Assembly: GCF_000421185.1 (NCBI RefSeq)
Contig: NZ_ATWJ01000001.1
Location: 124,001-188,000 of the forward strand
DNA length: 64,000 nucleotides
DNA from: Ornithinimicrobium pekingense DSM 21552
GTDB lineage: Bacteria > Actinomycetota > Actinomycetes > Actinomycetales > Dermatophilaceae
Direction of reading: 5' to 3'
Part shown: piece after piece, positions 28,365-38,445 of the stretch
Layout of the letters: the number at the start of each line of letters is the position of its first letter
Numbering within the stretch: the first letter of the stretch is position 1
The notes under the pieces: model-generated
Told to the model about the DNA's origin: nothing
The model's input: the letters and a program-made list of their open reading frames with translations, nothing else
Databases searched by the model: none
Position numbers and translations under genes: made by a program

Positions 28365-29063
28365 ATGGGGCCTATGACGTCGCCCTCACCCGCCCGGCAC
28401 GACACCGTCATCGTCGACGTCGACGGCACGCTGGCCGACTCGACCTACCACCACGCCCTCGCCTGGGCGCGCGCCTTCGCCCGCGTCGACCTGCACCCGC
28501 CGCTGTGGCGCATCCACCGCACGATCGGGATGGGCGGTGACAAGCTCGTCGCCGAGGTGGCCGGGGAGGACGTCGAGCGCGAGCACGGCGACACCCTGCG
28601 CGAGGCGTGGGAGGAGGAGTATGACGAGCTCCTGCCCGAGGTGGGGCTGCTCCCCGGCGCCCGCGAGCTGGTGCTCGCGCTCGTGGGGCGCGGCCTGACC
28701 GTCACGCTGGCGACCTCCGGCAAGGAGCGCTTCACCCAGCACGTGCTCGGCCAGCTCGACCTGCCGGAGGGCACGCTCGCGGCCCGGACCAGCAGCGACG
28801 AGGTGGAGCAGTCCAAGCCCGCCCCCGACCTGCTGGCCAGGTCGCTGGAGGAGTCGGGCGGCACGTCCGCGCTCGTGGTCGGTGACACCACCTACGACGT
28901 GGCCGCCGCGGCGAGGCTGGGCATGCCCTGCGTCGCGGTCCGCACCGGCGGATTCGGCGACCAGGAGCTCCTCGACGCCGGGGCGGCCGCGGTCGTCGAC
29001 ACCCCCGCCGACCTGCTCGACGAGGACTGGGGCCGGTTGCTGACGGTCCAGCCGCCGGGGTAG
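28365..29063 (+). CDS. HAD-superfamily phosphatase/phosphomutase
   Basis: HAD hydrolase, 232 aa. Motif I VIVDVDGTLADS carries the nucleophile Asp and the acid Asp; motif II TLATSGKERF; motif III Lys in SSDEVEQSKPAPDLL; motif IV VVGDTTYDVAAAARLGM. The helical cap inserted after motif I places it in the beta-phosphoglucomutase/phosphoglycolate phosphatase group. A start at ATG 28365 has GAGG 4 bases upstream; ATG 28374 is an alternative. It begins 6 bp after the XPB stop. Pairing with the GH65 phosphorylase (beta-Glc1P producer) is suggestive but separated by XPB. Confidence 0.85.
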   Translation: MGPMTSPSPARHDTVIVDVDGTLADSTYHHALAWARAFARVDLHPPLWRIHRTIGMGGDKLVAEVAGEDVEREHGDTLREAWEEEYDELLPEVGLLPGARELVLALVGRGLTVTLATSGKERFTQHVLGQLDLPEGTLAARTSSDEVEQSKPAPDLLARSLEESGGTSALVVGDTTYDVAAAARLGMPCVAVRTGGFGDQELLDAGAAAVVDTPADLLDEDWGRLLTVQPPG

Positions 29064-29112
29064 GCAGCGACGCGAGGGCACGGCGCGAGGGCTGGACCCG
29101 GGGTCCCCGCGG

Positions 29113-30078
29113 TCAGGACGACCGCTCGTGCTCCCGCGGCGGGGTGAGACCTGTGAGATCTGTCGTCTCACGGGTCCGGGGGACCGCGAGCAGGGCCACG
29201 AGCAGGCCCCACAGCGTCACGCCGGTGCCCCAGACCACGCTGCCCATCGCCCCCTCGCGGTCCGGGTAGGCCAGCTCGGCCATGCCGATGTAGACCGCAG
29301 AGAGGCTGACGGCCGCCCGCAGCAACGGCCGACCGGTCGCCCAGAGGGCCAGGGCGAAGGACCCGAGCACGAGGGCGAGGCCGGTCGCCCCCTGCACCGG
29401 CCAGTGCTCGACCCCCTGGGTCACCGAGCCCAGCACCCCCGCCCGGGAGCGCTCGAGGGCGAACCCGGCATAGGGCACCCACAGCAGGAGCCCGGCCGCG
29501 GCGACGGCCAGCAGGTCCGGACGCACCTGCGGCCGCTGCCCGGACGGGATAGGGGGCCGCCCGAGCAGCCACCACAGGACCAGGGCCGAGACGACCACCC
29601 CCAGCGCCACCGGGAGGAGACGCCAGTCGGCGCCGGCGACCGCGCCGGCGAGCAGGCTGACGGCGCAGATGCCCAGCTGCAGGAAGGCGGGCCACGGCGT
29701 GTGGGGGCGGACGGCCACCCAGAGGTGGGCGCCGGCGACGAGGAAGGTGAACAGCGCCCCCCAGCTCGCCTCGAGCGGCACCTCCCACTCGTACTGCTGG
29801 TCGACCCAGCCGGGCAGGGTGAGCAGGTCGATGACGCCCATCATGAGCACGCAGGCCGCGAGCGCCAGGGCGACGGCCACCCATCGGGCGGCGGCGTGCG
29901 GAGAGCTGCTGGGCCCGTCCGGACCACCCTGGTGCCGAGTGCCCCACCTCGGTCGGCGTCCACCACGGGGAGGGCGCCCGAAGTGGGGCACTGGGCGAGC
30001 AGTCACCGGATCCCGCGCCCTCCGAGACCGGTGTGCCTGGTCGTCGGCCCCGGCCTCTGCCTCCTCGCGCCGCGTCAT
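29113..30078 (-). CDS. Hypothetical polytopic membrane protein
   Basis: I do not recognise this family. About 7-8 hydrophobic segments are visible, starting at WVAVALALAACVLMMGVIDLL and including LGICAVSLLAGAVAGADW and LLAVAAAGLLLWVPYAGFAL. The C-terminus is short and charged. The first 65 residues of the longest frame are Arg/Pro-rich and coincide with a 55-bp inverted repeat downstream of ribH, so translation may really begin at a later codon such as the GTG at 29878-29880; the start is uncertain. It follows ribH on the same strand by 18 bp in the longest form, so it could be the last gene of the riboflavin operon or a separate unit. Confidence 0.6.
   Translation of the reverse strand: MTRREEAEAGADDQAHRSRRARDPVTARPVPHFGRPPRGGRRPRWGTRHQGGPDGPSSSPHAAARWVAVALALAACVLMMGVIDLLTLPGWVDQQYEWEVPLEASWGALFTFLVAGAHLWVAVRPHTPWPAFLQLGICAVSLLAGAVAGADWRLLPVALGVVVSALVLWWLLGRPPIPSGQRPQVRPDLLAVAAAGLLLWVPYAGFALERSRAGVLGSVTQGVEHWPVQGATGLALVLGSFALALWATGRPLLRAAVSLSAVYIGMAELAYPDREGAMGSVVWGTGVTLWGLLVALLAVPRTRETTDLTGLTPPREHERSS
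29938..29992. terminator. Inverted repeat after ribH, possible terminator
   Basis: Arms AGTGCCCCACCTCGG and CCGAAGTGGGGCACT pair with one mismatch and extend inward, with a loop of about 20 bases. It lies about 105 bp past the ribH stop. If it is a terminator, the membrane-protein gene starts downstream of it. Confidence 0.5.
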
Positions 30079-30096
30079 GCGGACCGAGGCTATCCC

Positions 30097-31870
<1,774 letters not shown>

Positions 31871-31874
<4 letters not shown>

Positions 31875-32491
31875 GACGTCACCTCCTGGTCGACCCGGCC
31901 GTCGGCGAGCATCGACTCGACGTACTTGGCCAGCACGTCGACCTCCACGTTGACCTCGTCGCCGGGGCGGCGGGCGCCCAGCGTCGTCAGCTCCAGGGTC
32001 GTGGGGATGAGGCTGACCGAGAAGGTGTCGTCGGTGCGGTCCGACACGGTCAGGGAGACACCGTCGAGGGCGACCGACCCCTTGAGCACGACGTAGCGCC
32101 TCAGCTGCGGGGGCAGGGCGAAGGTCACCACCTCCCACCGCTCCCCCGGCTCGCGGGAGAGCACCGTGGTGGTCGCGTCGACGTGTCCCTGGACGATGTG
32201 GCCGCCGAAGCGGGCGTGCGCGCGCATGGCGCGCTCGAGGTTCACCGCGTCGCCCGGGCGCAGCCGGCCGAGGGTCGAGCGGGCGAGCGTCTCGGCCATG
32301 ACGTCGGCGGTGAAGCCGTCGGCGGTGCGGGTGGTGACGGTGAGGCAGACGCCGTCGACGGCGATGGAGTCACCGTGCCGGGCGTCGGCCGCGACGGTCG
32401 GGGCGTGGACCTCGATCACGCTCGACTCCGCGTCCTCGCCGTCCGTGCGGGCGGTCAGGGTGCCGAGCTCCTCGACGATGCCGGTGAACAT
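31871..32491 (-). CDS. ribE: Riboflavin synthase alpha chain
   Basis: Riboflavin synthase, 206 aa, dismutating two lumazines to riboflavin. Starts with the invariant MFTGIVEELG. The two tandem beta-barrel repeats each carry a V(C/S)LTV-type motif: DSIAVDGVCLTVT in the first and GSVALDGVSLTVS in the second. The linker NLERAMRAHARFGGHIVQGHVDA is typical. A strong AGGAGG precedes the ATG. Two bases separate it from the ribD stop. Confidence 0.96.
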
Positions 32492-32493
32492 GG

Positions 32494-33570
32494 TCAGTCC
32501 TCCTGGGGGGACGGGGTGGGCACGAGCGTGTGCTCGCGCGCGGGGTCGGGGGCGGGGTCGACGGCGGGGGCCGTCGGGACCAGTCGCAGGCGCACGTCCG
32601 GGCCGACGCGGGCCAGGTCGACCAGTCGCAGCCGCGCGGCGTCACCGATCGTGGTGATCCCCAGGTCGGGGACGCCGGTCGGACCGGCCCCCAGCAGCAC
32701 TGGCGCGACGTAGACGAGCAGCTCGTCGACGCAGCCGGCGGCCCAGAAGGCCCCGCCCAGGGTCGGGCCGCCCTCGAGCAGCACGGTCCGCGCGTCGTGC
32801 TGGGCCAGCGCGCGCAGCACCTCGTGGGGGTCGTGCGTGCGCAGGTGCAGGGCGGGCGACGGAGCTTGCGTCAGGCGCGAGCCCGGCGGCAGGTCACGGC
32901 GCCCCACGACGACCCGCAGCGGCTGGTCGGCCAGCTCCTGGCCCTCCGTGTCACGGGCGGTCAGCGCCGGGTCGTCGGCGAGTGCGGTGCCGGTGCCGAC
33001 CACGACGGCGTCGACCTGCGCCCGCAGGGTGTGGGCGTCGGCGCGGGCCTCCGGGGAGGTGATCCAGCGGCTGGTGCCGTCGGCCGCGGCGACCCGGCCG
33101 TCGAGGCTGCCGGCGATCTTCCACGTGACGTGCGGGCGTCCCAGGGCCGCGGCCCGCGCCCAGTCCGCGACCAGCGCGTAGGCCCCGGCGTGCGGGACGT
33201 GCTCGACCGGCAGGCCCTGCCCGCGCAGCCAGTCCGCTCCCCCGGTCGCGCGCTGGGTGGGCTCGGGCACGGCATACACGACCCGGGCGACGCCCGCCTC
33301 GAGCAGGGCCCGGGTGCAGGGGCCGGTGCGGCCCACGTGGTGGCAGGGCTCGAGCGTCACGTATGCGGTCGCGCCGCGCGCCCTCCCCCCGGCGGCGGCC
33401 AGCGCGGCGGCCTCGGCGTGGGCCGTGCCGGCGCCCGCGTGGTGGCCCTCGGCCACGACCTGGCCGTCGGGGGCGACCAGGACGCAGCCCACGCGCGGGT
33501 TGCGGTCGCGGGCCGGCCCCCGCAGGGCGCGGGCGACCGCCCGGTCCAGGTAGTCGTCGGTGCTCGTCAC
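32494..33570 (-). CDS. ribD: Riboflavin deaminase/reductase
   Basis: Bifunctional RibD, 358 aa. The N-terminal pyrimidine deaminase has the zinc motif HAEAAAL and TLEPCHHVGRTGPC; the C-terminal reductase has WKIAGSLDGRVAAADGTSRW and LLEGGPTLGGAFW. It catalyses two successive steps after GTP cyclohydrolase II. First gene of the operon; GTG at 33568-33570 follows GGAGGATCCG. An FMN riboswitch lies about 120 bases upstream of the start. Confidence 0.95.
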   Translation of the reverse strand: MTSTDDYLDRAVARALRGPARDRNPRVGCVLVAPDGQVVAEGHHAGAGTAHAEAAALAAAGGRARGATAYVTLEPCHHVGRTGPCTRALLEAGVARVVYAVPEPTQRATGGADWLRGQGLPVEHVPHAGAYALVADWARAAALGRPHVTWKIAGSLDGRVAAADGTSRWITSPEARADAHTLRAQVDAVVVGTGTALADDPALTARDTEGQELADQPLRVVVGRRDLPPGSRLTQAPSPALHLRTHDPHEVLRALAQHDARTVLLEGGPTLGGAFWAAGCVDELLVYVAPVLLGAGPTGVPDLGITTIGDAARLRLVDLARVGPDVRLRLVPTAPAVDPAPDPAREHTLVPTPSPQED

Positions 33571-33691
33571 CGGATCCTCCGTCTCGTCGTGCTACCCCGG
33601 AGGGCGTGGGAGACGGGGCGGCGACAGGGTCTGACGCGTGAGGTCGCCGGGACCACGTAGGTCCGCGACGCCGGCGGCAGGCCGTCGACGC
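33571..33691 (-). promoter_or_regulatory. Expression platform between FMN aptamer and ribD
   Basis: About 120 bases of GC-rich leader containing several short complementary G/C runs and ending in the ribD ribosome site. I cannot decide between transcriptional termination and sequestration of the ribosome site without folding it. No coding sequence is seen here. Confidence 0.45.
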
Positions 33692-33815
33692 TCGCGCTGC
33701 CTCCCATCCGGACTTTCACCGTCGGTCCCGGAGTTGCACCGGGTCAGCCGGCCGCTGGCTGCGGTCGGGTCGCGGACTGTCACCGCCGGCTCGGAGTTTC
33801 ACCGACCCCGGAGCG
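33692..33815 (-). ncRNA. FMN riboswitch (RFN element)
   Basis: On the minus strand the conserved RFN segments appear in order: GGGTCGGTGAAACTCCGAG (33791-33809 region), GGCGGTGACAGTCCGCGACCC, GACCCGGTGCAACTCCGG, GGTGAAAGTCCGGATGGGAG and the closing AGGCAGCGCGAGC. These are the invariant stems of the FMN-binding aptamer. It precedes ribD-ribE-ribBA-ribH, so high FMN should shut the operon off. Confidence 0.96.
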
Positions 33816-33895
33816 CGTGTCGTTGGCTCAGGATCCTAGCAGCCGCGCAAGGGGGTCCGGCCGGCTCGGGACGGGTCCACGGCGCGACCCCGGGT

Positions 33896-33951
33896 CTTGA
33901 ACGAACCTTGACCGAGCGCTTGCCCTGCCTTGACCCATGCCTGCCTAGGGT
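33896..33951 (+). promoter_or_regulatory. Helically phased CTTGA repeats and -10 box upstream of M14 peptidase gene
   Basis: CTTGA, CTTGA, CTTGC and CTTGA start at 33896, 33907, 33919 and 33929, spaced 10-12 bases (one DNA turn). A TAGGGT -10-like box follows at 33946-33951 and no good -35 is present. Tandem repeats one turn apart upstream of a weak -35 are typical of OmpR/PhoB-type activator sites. An OmpR-family regulator is encoded just downstream of the peptidase gene. Confidence 0.45.
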
Positions 33952-33990
33952 CGGTGTACAGCCGTTCACTCATCGTCGAGGAGCCCTTCC

Positions 33991-35226
33991 ATGTCACGTC
34001 CCGCACCCACCGGCCGCCGCTCGGTCGCCGTCACCGCCACCGCCGTCCTGGGCGTCGGTCTCGCCGGTCTGACCACCGTCCCGACGGCCTCGGCGGCCGA
34101 CCCCGGCCACGCCTCCGGCACCTGCAAGACGCAGAACGACGCCGTGGGCGGGTGGACCAGCTACCCGCAGCTGCTCACGGAGCTGGAGCGCATGGAGCGC
34201 ACCAGCCAGGGCAAGGTCGACGCGTTCAGCATCGCCACGACCTTCCAGGGCCGGGACGTGATGGCTGCCCGCGTCGGCACCGGTGACAAGGTCGCCCTCA
34301 TCACAGGCGCCATCCACGGCAACGAGCGCACGGGCGTGGAGTCCCTGCTGCGCATCGTCGACCAGCTCGGCTCCCGAGGTGACGCGGCGACCCAGCAGCT
34401 GCTGTCCGAGGTGACGCTCGTGGCCGTGCCGATGCTCAACCCCGACGGGCTCGAGCTCAACCAGCGCGTCAACGACATCACCTGGGACGACGTCGTGGCC
34501 CAGAACCCCCAGCTCGAGGGCGCTCCGCCGGCCTGGTACTACCGCTCCGGCACCACCCGGTCCAGCGCGGGCTTCGACCTCAACCGCGACTTCCACCCCG
34601 ACCTGGACTACGTGCCGACGGCCGCCGACCTGCCGGGCAACACCGTGGACCCGGGCTTCTACCTCAACGCCGAGTCCCAGGGGCTGCGCGACCTCTACGT
34701 CGACCTGCACGAGGAGTTCGGCGAGGTCGACGTCGTGGTCGACCTGCACCACATGGGCCCCTGCTCGATCACGACCGGCGGGCCGCAGGACGGCAAGCCG
34801 ATCACGGTCACCGTGGACTACCCGCCCCTGGGGGTCAACGACGGCGCCGCCTACCTCGAGGAGTACCCGCTCCTCGACCAGGACAAGTCGCGTCGCTACG
34901 CCCTGTCGGTGATGGACGGCATCACCGGCTCCTACGGAGCCCAGTCCCCGCTGGCGGGGGTGGGCCGGTACGTCCACTTCGAGTCCCGCGAGTTCGCCGG
35001 GCAGGGCCGTTCCGCCTTCGCGCTGAACGGGTCCGCCTCGGTGCTCTTCGAGGTGCGCGGCCAGTCCAACACCTTCGGGCAGAAGATGAAGGGGATGATG
35101 ACGACCGCCGTCCAGACCGGCGTGCTCTCCATGCTCACCGCCATGGCTGACGGCACGGTCGAGACCCTGGACGGGGACGACTTCTTCGACTACCCCGACT
35201 ACGGCTGGGACACCGTCGCGGACTGA
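33991..35226 (+). CDS. Secreted M14-family zinc carboxypeptidase
   Basis: Exported peptidase, 411 aa. A Sec signal peptide (Arg-rich start, hydrophobic core, cleavage after TASAADP near residue 37) is followed by the M14 catalytic domain. Zinc ligands are in GAIHGNERTG (His109 and Glu112), with a third His in VVDLHHMGP; substrate Arg in DLNRDFHPD; catalytic Glu in VLFEVRGQ. Such enzymes trim C-terminal residues of peptides or cell-wall peptides. Preceded by phased CTTGA repeats and followed by a strong hairpin, then a two-component system on the same strand, which may control it. Confidence 0.92.
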   Translation: MSRPAPTGRRSVAVTATAVLGVGLAGLTTVPTASAADPGHASGTCKTQNDAVGGWTSYPQLLTELERMERTSQGKVDAFSIATTFQGRDVMAARVGTGDKVALITGAIHGNERTGVESLLRIVDQLGSRGDAATQQLLSEVTLVAVPMLNPDGLELNQRVNDITWDDVVAQNPQLEGAPPAWYYRSGTTRSSAGFDLNRDFHPDLDYVPTAADLPGNTVDPGFYLNAESQGLRDLYVDLHEEFGEVDVVVDLHHMGPCSITTGGPQDGKPITVTVDYPPLGVNDGAAYLEEYPLLDQDKSRRYALSVMDGITGSYGAQSPLAGVGRYVHFESREFAGQGRSAFALNGSASVLFEVRGQSNTFGQKMKGMMTTAVQTGVLSMLTAMADGTVETLDGDDFFDYPDYGWDTVAD

Positions 35227-35239
35227 CGGGCTCGTCGGC

Positions 35240-35274
35240 GGCCCCGGCCCCCACCTCGTGGGCGGGCCGGGGCC
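35240..35274 (+). terminator. Strong GC hairpin after M14 peptidase gene
   Basis: Left arm GGCCCCGGCCCCCAC and right arm GTGGGCGGGCCGGGGCC pair with one bulge around CTC. It starts 14 bp after the peptidase stop and should separate that gene from the response regulator. Confidence 0.8.
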
Positions 35275-35329
35275 CGCGCGCCCAGCGCCCACCCAGCCGA
35301 CTCCCAGGCAACAGGCGGACAGTGGACGT

Positions 35330-36043
35330 ATGAGTGCAGCCAGCCCCAGCGAGCCGGAGGCCACCCTGCTGGTGGTCGAGGACGAGACCAACATCCGCGA
35401 GCTGCTCACGACGAGCCTGCGGTTCGCGGGCTTCGAGGTGCACGCCGCCCCGGACGGACGCACGGCGCTGGAGCTGGCCGCCCGGCACGACATCGACCTG
35501 GCCGTCCTCGACATCATGCTGCCCGACATCGACGGCTTCCAGATCACCCGGACGCTGCGCGACGCCGGGCGCGACATGCCGATCCTCTTCCTCACGGCCA
35601 AGGACTCCCTGGACGACAAGGTCAAGGGGCTCACGGTCGGCGGCGACGACTACGTCACCAAGCCGTTCAGCCTGGAGGAGGTCGTCGCGCGCATCCGCGC
35701 GGTGTTGCGCCGCACCCGGGTCGTCGACGAGGAGGACGACCACCTGCTGCGCGTGGCGGACCTCGAGCTCGACGAGGACAGCCACGAGGTGCGCCGCGCC
35801 GGCAAGGTCATCGAGGTCTCCCCCACCGAGTTCAAGCTGCTGCGCTACCTCATGCTCAACCCCGGCCGGGTGCTGTCCAAGAGCCAGATCCTCGACCACG
35901 TCTGGGACTACGACTTCCGCGGCGAGATGAACATCGTGGAGTCCTACATCTCCTACCTGCGTCGCAAGATCGACGTGGTCGGCGAGCCGCTGATCCACAC
36001 CAAGCGCGGCGTGGGTTACGTGCTGCGGGCCCCGCGCGACTGA
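35330..36043 (+). CDS. OmpR-family response regulator
   Basis: Two-component regulator, 237 aa. The receiver has acidic pocket residues VVEDE (17-19), phospho-acceptor Asp61 in VLDIMLPDIDGF, Thr in LTAKDS and Lys in YVTKPF. The C-terminal winged-helix domain has EVSPTEFKLLRYLMLNPGRV and YISYLRRKID, as in the PhoB/TrcR group. ATG at 35330. The sensor kinase follows after 34 bp. Its possible targets include the upstream peptidase gene with phased direct repeats. Confidence 0.93.
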   Translation: MSAASPSEPEATLLVVEDETNIRELLTTSLRFAGFEVHAAPDGRTALELAARHDIDLAVLDIMLPDIDGFQITRTLRDAGRDMPILFLTAKDSLDDKVKGLTVGGDDYVTKPFSLEEVVARIRAVLRRTRVVDEEDDHLLRVADLELDEDSHEVRRAGKVIEVSPTEFKLLRYLMLNPGRVLSKSQILDHVWDYDFRGEMNIVESYISYLRRKIDVVGEPLIHTKRGVGYVLRAPRD

Positions 36044-36077
36044 GCGGTTCCCCATCTCCTCCGACGACGCAGCCTCC

Positions 36078-37604
36078 GTGACCCCTCCCGGCAGCCTGCG
36101 CGACAGGGCCTACCGGTGGCTGCACAACATGTCGCTGACCAGGCGTCTGGTCGCGGTGGTGGTGCTGCTCGTGCTGGCCGCCTACCTGCTCACCACGTCC
36201 GTGACGATGACCATGCTGCGCGGCTACCTGGTCGACCGGGTCGACGGTGACCTCGAGGCCTACGCGGACCCGCTCGCCCGCAGCACGGTGACCCAGCTGC
36301 TCGGGCCCAACGACGAGTCGGTGCTGGAGCGACGGGTCTTCGTGCCGCCCAACCCCTACTACGTCATCTTCACGCCCGTCGGCGAGGAGCTGCCGGCGCG
36401 CGACCTGGTCTTCCCCTTCCAGCGCCTCGAGCAGAGCCGGCCCGACCTCGACCGCATCCCGGTCGACGACCCCCGCATCGGCTCGAACTTCACGGTCGAC
36501 GCCGAGGACGGGGACGGCGAGTGGCGCGTCCGGGCCCTGCGCATCACCGACGGTGAGCGCAGCGCGGGCACGATCGCGGTCGGGCTGCCGCTGAACACCG
36601 TCGACAGCACGGTCCGTCAGCTGGTCGGGCTGATCGCCGCGATCGGGCTGACGACCTTGGTGCTGGTGGGGGTCCTCGGCTGGTTCGCCGTGCGCCGGGC
36701 CTTCCGGCCGCTGACGCGCATCGAGGACACGGCCGCCGCCATCGCCGCGGGCGACCTGACCCGCCGGGTCCCGCCGCGGGCGGCCCACGACGAGGTCGGC
36801 TCGCTGTCGCAGTCGATCAACCGGATGCTCGCGCAGATCGAGCACTCGTTCTCCGTGCGCGAGGCCTCCGAGCAGCGGATGCGCGACTTCGTCGCCGACG
36901 CCTCCCACGAGCTGCGCACCCCGCTCGCCACGGTCAAGGGGTATGCCGAGCTCTACCGGTTCGGCGCGGTCGCGCCGGACGACGTGGGCGGCGCCATGCG
37001 ACGGATCGAGGACGAGGCGAGCCGGATGACCCGTCTCGTGGAGGACCTGCTGACGCTCACCCGCTTCGACTCCGAGCCGAGCCTGTCCCCCACGCGCGTC
37101 GACCTGACGGTGCTCGCCAGCGACGTCGTCCAGGACGCCCGGGTGCGGGCCCCGGAGCGGCACGTGGCCCTGCAGCCGCTCGAGGGCTCACCGGGCGGCA
37201 CCCTGCCGGTGGTGGTCGGCGACGACGGTGCGCTGCGCCAGGTCCTGACCAACCTCGTGGCCAACGCGCTGACGCACACCCCGGCCGGCACGCCGGTGGA
37301 GGTCGCGGTGGGGACGGTTGCGGACCGGGTGGTGGTCGAGGTGCGCGACCACGGTGCGGGCCTGTCCGACGATGCCGCGCAGCGGGTCTTCGAGCGGTTC
37401 TACCGCGCCGACAAGTCCCGCAGCCGCGCCTCCGGGGGCACGGGCCTGGGACTGCCGATCGCCTCGGCCATCGTCGCGCGCCACGGCGGCACGGTCCGGC
37501 ACCTGCCCACGCCCGGTGGCGGCGCCACCTTCCGCATGGAGCTGCCCGGGGCGCCGGACCGCGACGCGGTCGACGACGGGCGGGACCTGGACGACGACGG
37601 CTGA
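36078..37604 (+). CDS. Sensor histidine kinase
   Basis: Membrane-bound kinase, 508 aa. TM1 is at about residues 23-45, an extracellular sensor domain of about 130 residues follows, and TM2 is at about 180-200. Then come HAMP (RRAFRPLTRIEDTAAAIAAG), the H-box ASHELRTPLATVKGY with His near residue 277, N-box NLVANALTHT, G1 RDHGAGLS, F-box FERFYR and G2 GGTGLGLPI. Partner of the preceding response regulator. GTG start at 36078. Its stop codon lies inside a hairpin shared with the convergent ehuA gene. Confidence 0.92.
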   Translation: MTPPGSLRDRAYRWLHNMSLTRRLVAVVVLLVLAAYLLTTSVTMTMLRGYLVDRVDGDLEAYADPLARSTVTQLLGPNDESVLERRVFVPPNPYYVIFTPVGEELPARDLVFPFQRLEQSRPDLDRIPVDDPRIGSNFTVDAEDGDGEWRVRALRITDGERSAGTIAVGLPLNTVDSTVRQLVGLIAAIGLTTLVLVGVLGWFAVRRAFRPLTRIEDTAAAIAAGDLTRRVPPRAAHDEVGSLSQSINRMLAQIEHSFSVREASEQRMRDFVADASHELRTPLATVKGYAELYRFGAVAPDDVGGAMRRIEDEASRMTRLVEDLLTLTRFDSEPSLSPTRVDLTVLASDVVQDARVRAPERHVALQPLEGSPGGTLPVVVGDDGALRQVLTNLVANALTHTPAGTPVEVAVGTVADRVVVEVRDHGAGLSDDAAQRVFERFYRADKSRSRASGGTGLGLPIASAIVARHGGTVRHLPTPGGGATFRMELPGAPDRDAVDDGRDLDDDG

Positions 37605-37632
37605 GCCCGGGGCCCTCCCGGGGCCCCGCTCA
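37603..37632. terminator. Bidirectional hairpin containing both stop codons
   Basis: TGAGC(CC)GGGGCCC pairs with GGGGCCCCGCTCA across a short loop. The stop codons of the histidine kinase gene (37602-37604) and of ehuA (37630-37632) lie in the two arms, so one hairpin serves both convergent units. Confidence 0.75.
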
Positions 37633-38445
37633 GACGACGGCCTCGAGGAACTTCTGGGTGCGCTCGTGCCGGGGGTTGGAGAAGATCTCCTCCGGAGGCG
37701 CCTCCTCGAGCACCCTGCCGCCGTCGAACATCATCACCCGGTCGGAGACGTCCCGGGCGAACTGCATCTCGTGCGTGACGATGAGCATCGTGATGTCGGT
37801 GCTGGCCGCCACGTCCTTGAGCACGGCGAGGACGTCCCCGACGAGCTCGGGGTCGAGCGCCGAGGTGACCTCGTCGAGCAGCAGGATCTCGGGGTCCATG
37901 GCCAGCGCGCGGGCGATCGCGACGCGCTGCTGCTGCCCGCCGGACAGCTCCATGGGGTGGGCGTCGGCGCGGTGGCGCAGACCTACCTTGTCGAGCAGGT
38001 CCAGCGCGTGGTCGCGCGCCTGGTCGGGGGTCTGCCCCAGCACGTGGACGGGCGCCTCGGTGATGTTCTGCACGACCGACATGTTCGGGAAGAGGTTGAA
38101 CTGCTGGAAGACCATGCCGATGCGCTTGCGCACCTCGGCGACCTGCTTGGCACGCAGCTCCACCCGCTTGCCGTCCCGGCGGTCGTGGGTGAGCGGGTCC
38201 CCGTCCACCCAGATGTAGCCGCCGGTGAGCTTCTCCAGCGTCATGAGCAGCCGCAGGATCGTCGTCTTGCCCGAGCCGGAGGGCCCGATGAGAGTCACCC
38301 GCTCCCCTCGCTCGACGGTGAAGTTGAGGTCCTCCAGGACGGTGGTGCGCCCGAACTTCTTGCGGACGTCCTCGAAGCGGACGCGCGGCTGGGCACCGGA
38401 GGTCCCGGCGTCGGTGGTCGGGTCGTGGCCCGGGTCAGTAGGCAA
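37630..38445 (-). CDS. ehuA: Ectoine/hydroxyectoine ABC transporter ATP-binding protein
   Basis: Polar-amino-acid type ABC ATPase, 271 aa. Walker A IGPSGSGKTTILR, Q-loop MVFQQFNLFPNMSV, signature MELSGGQQQRVAIARAL, Walker B ILLLDEVTSALDPE, switch VTHEM. Placed as EhuA from the gene order binding protein-permease-permease-ATPase seen in ehuBCDA. A TTG start at 38443-38445 is read because GGAGAAG lies 5 bases upstream; it overlaps the ehuD end by 11 bp. Substrate assignment (ectoines) is inferred, with glutamine/histidine-type amino acids as alternatives. Confidence 0.82.
   Translation of the reverse strand: MPTDPGHDPTTDAGTSGAQPRVRFEDVRKKFGRTTVLEDLNFTVERGERVTLIGPSGSGKTTILRLLMTLEKLTGGYIWVDGDPLTHDRRDGKRVELRAKQVAEVRKRIGMVFQQFNLFPNMSVVQNITEAPVHVLGQTPDQARDHALDLLDKVGLRHRADAHPMELSGGQQQRVAIARALAMDPEILLLDEVTSALDPELVGDVLAVLKDVAASTDITMLIVTHEMQFARDVSDRVMMFDGGRVLEEAPPEEIFSNPRHERTQKFLEAVV

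Noticed and set aside
28365..29063. Firm beta-phosphoglucomutase call for the HAD protein
   Set aside because: Motifs fit several cap-I HAD enzymes, and the GH65 gene is on the other strand with XPB between, so a general HAD call is safer.
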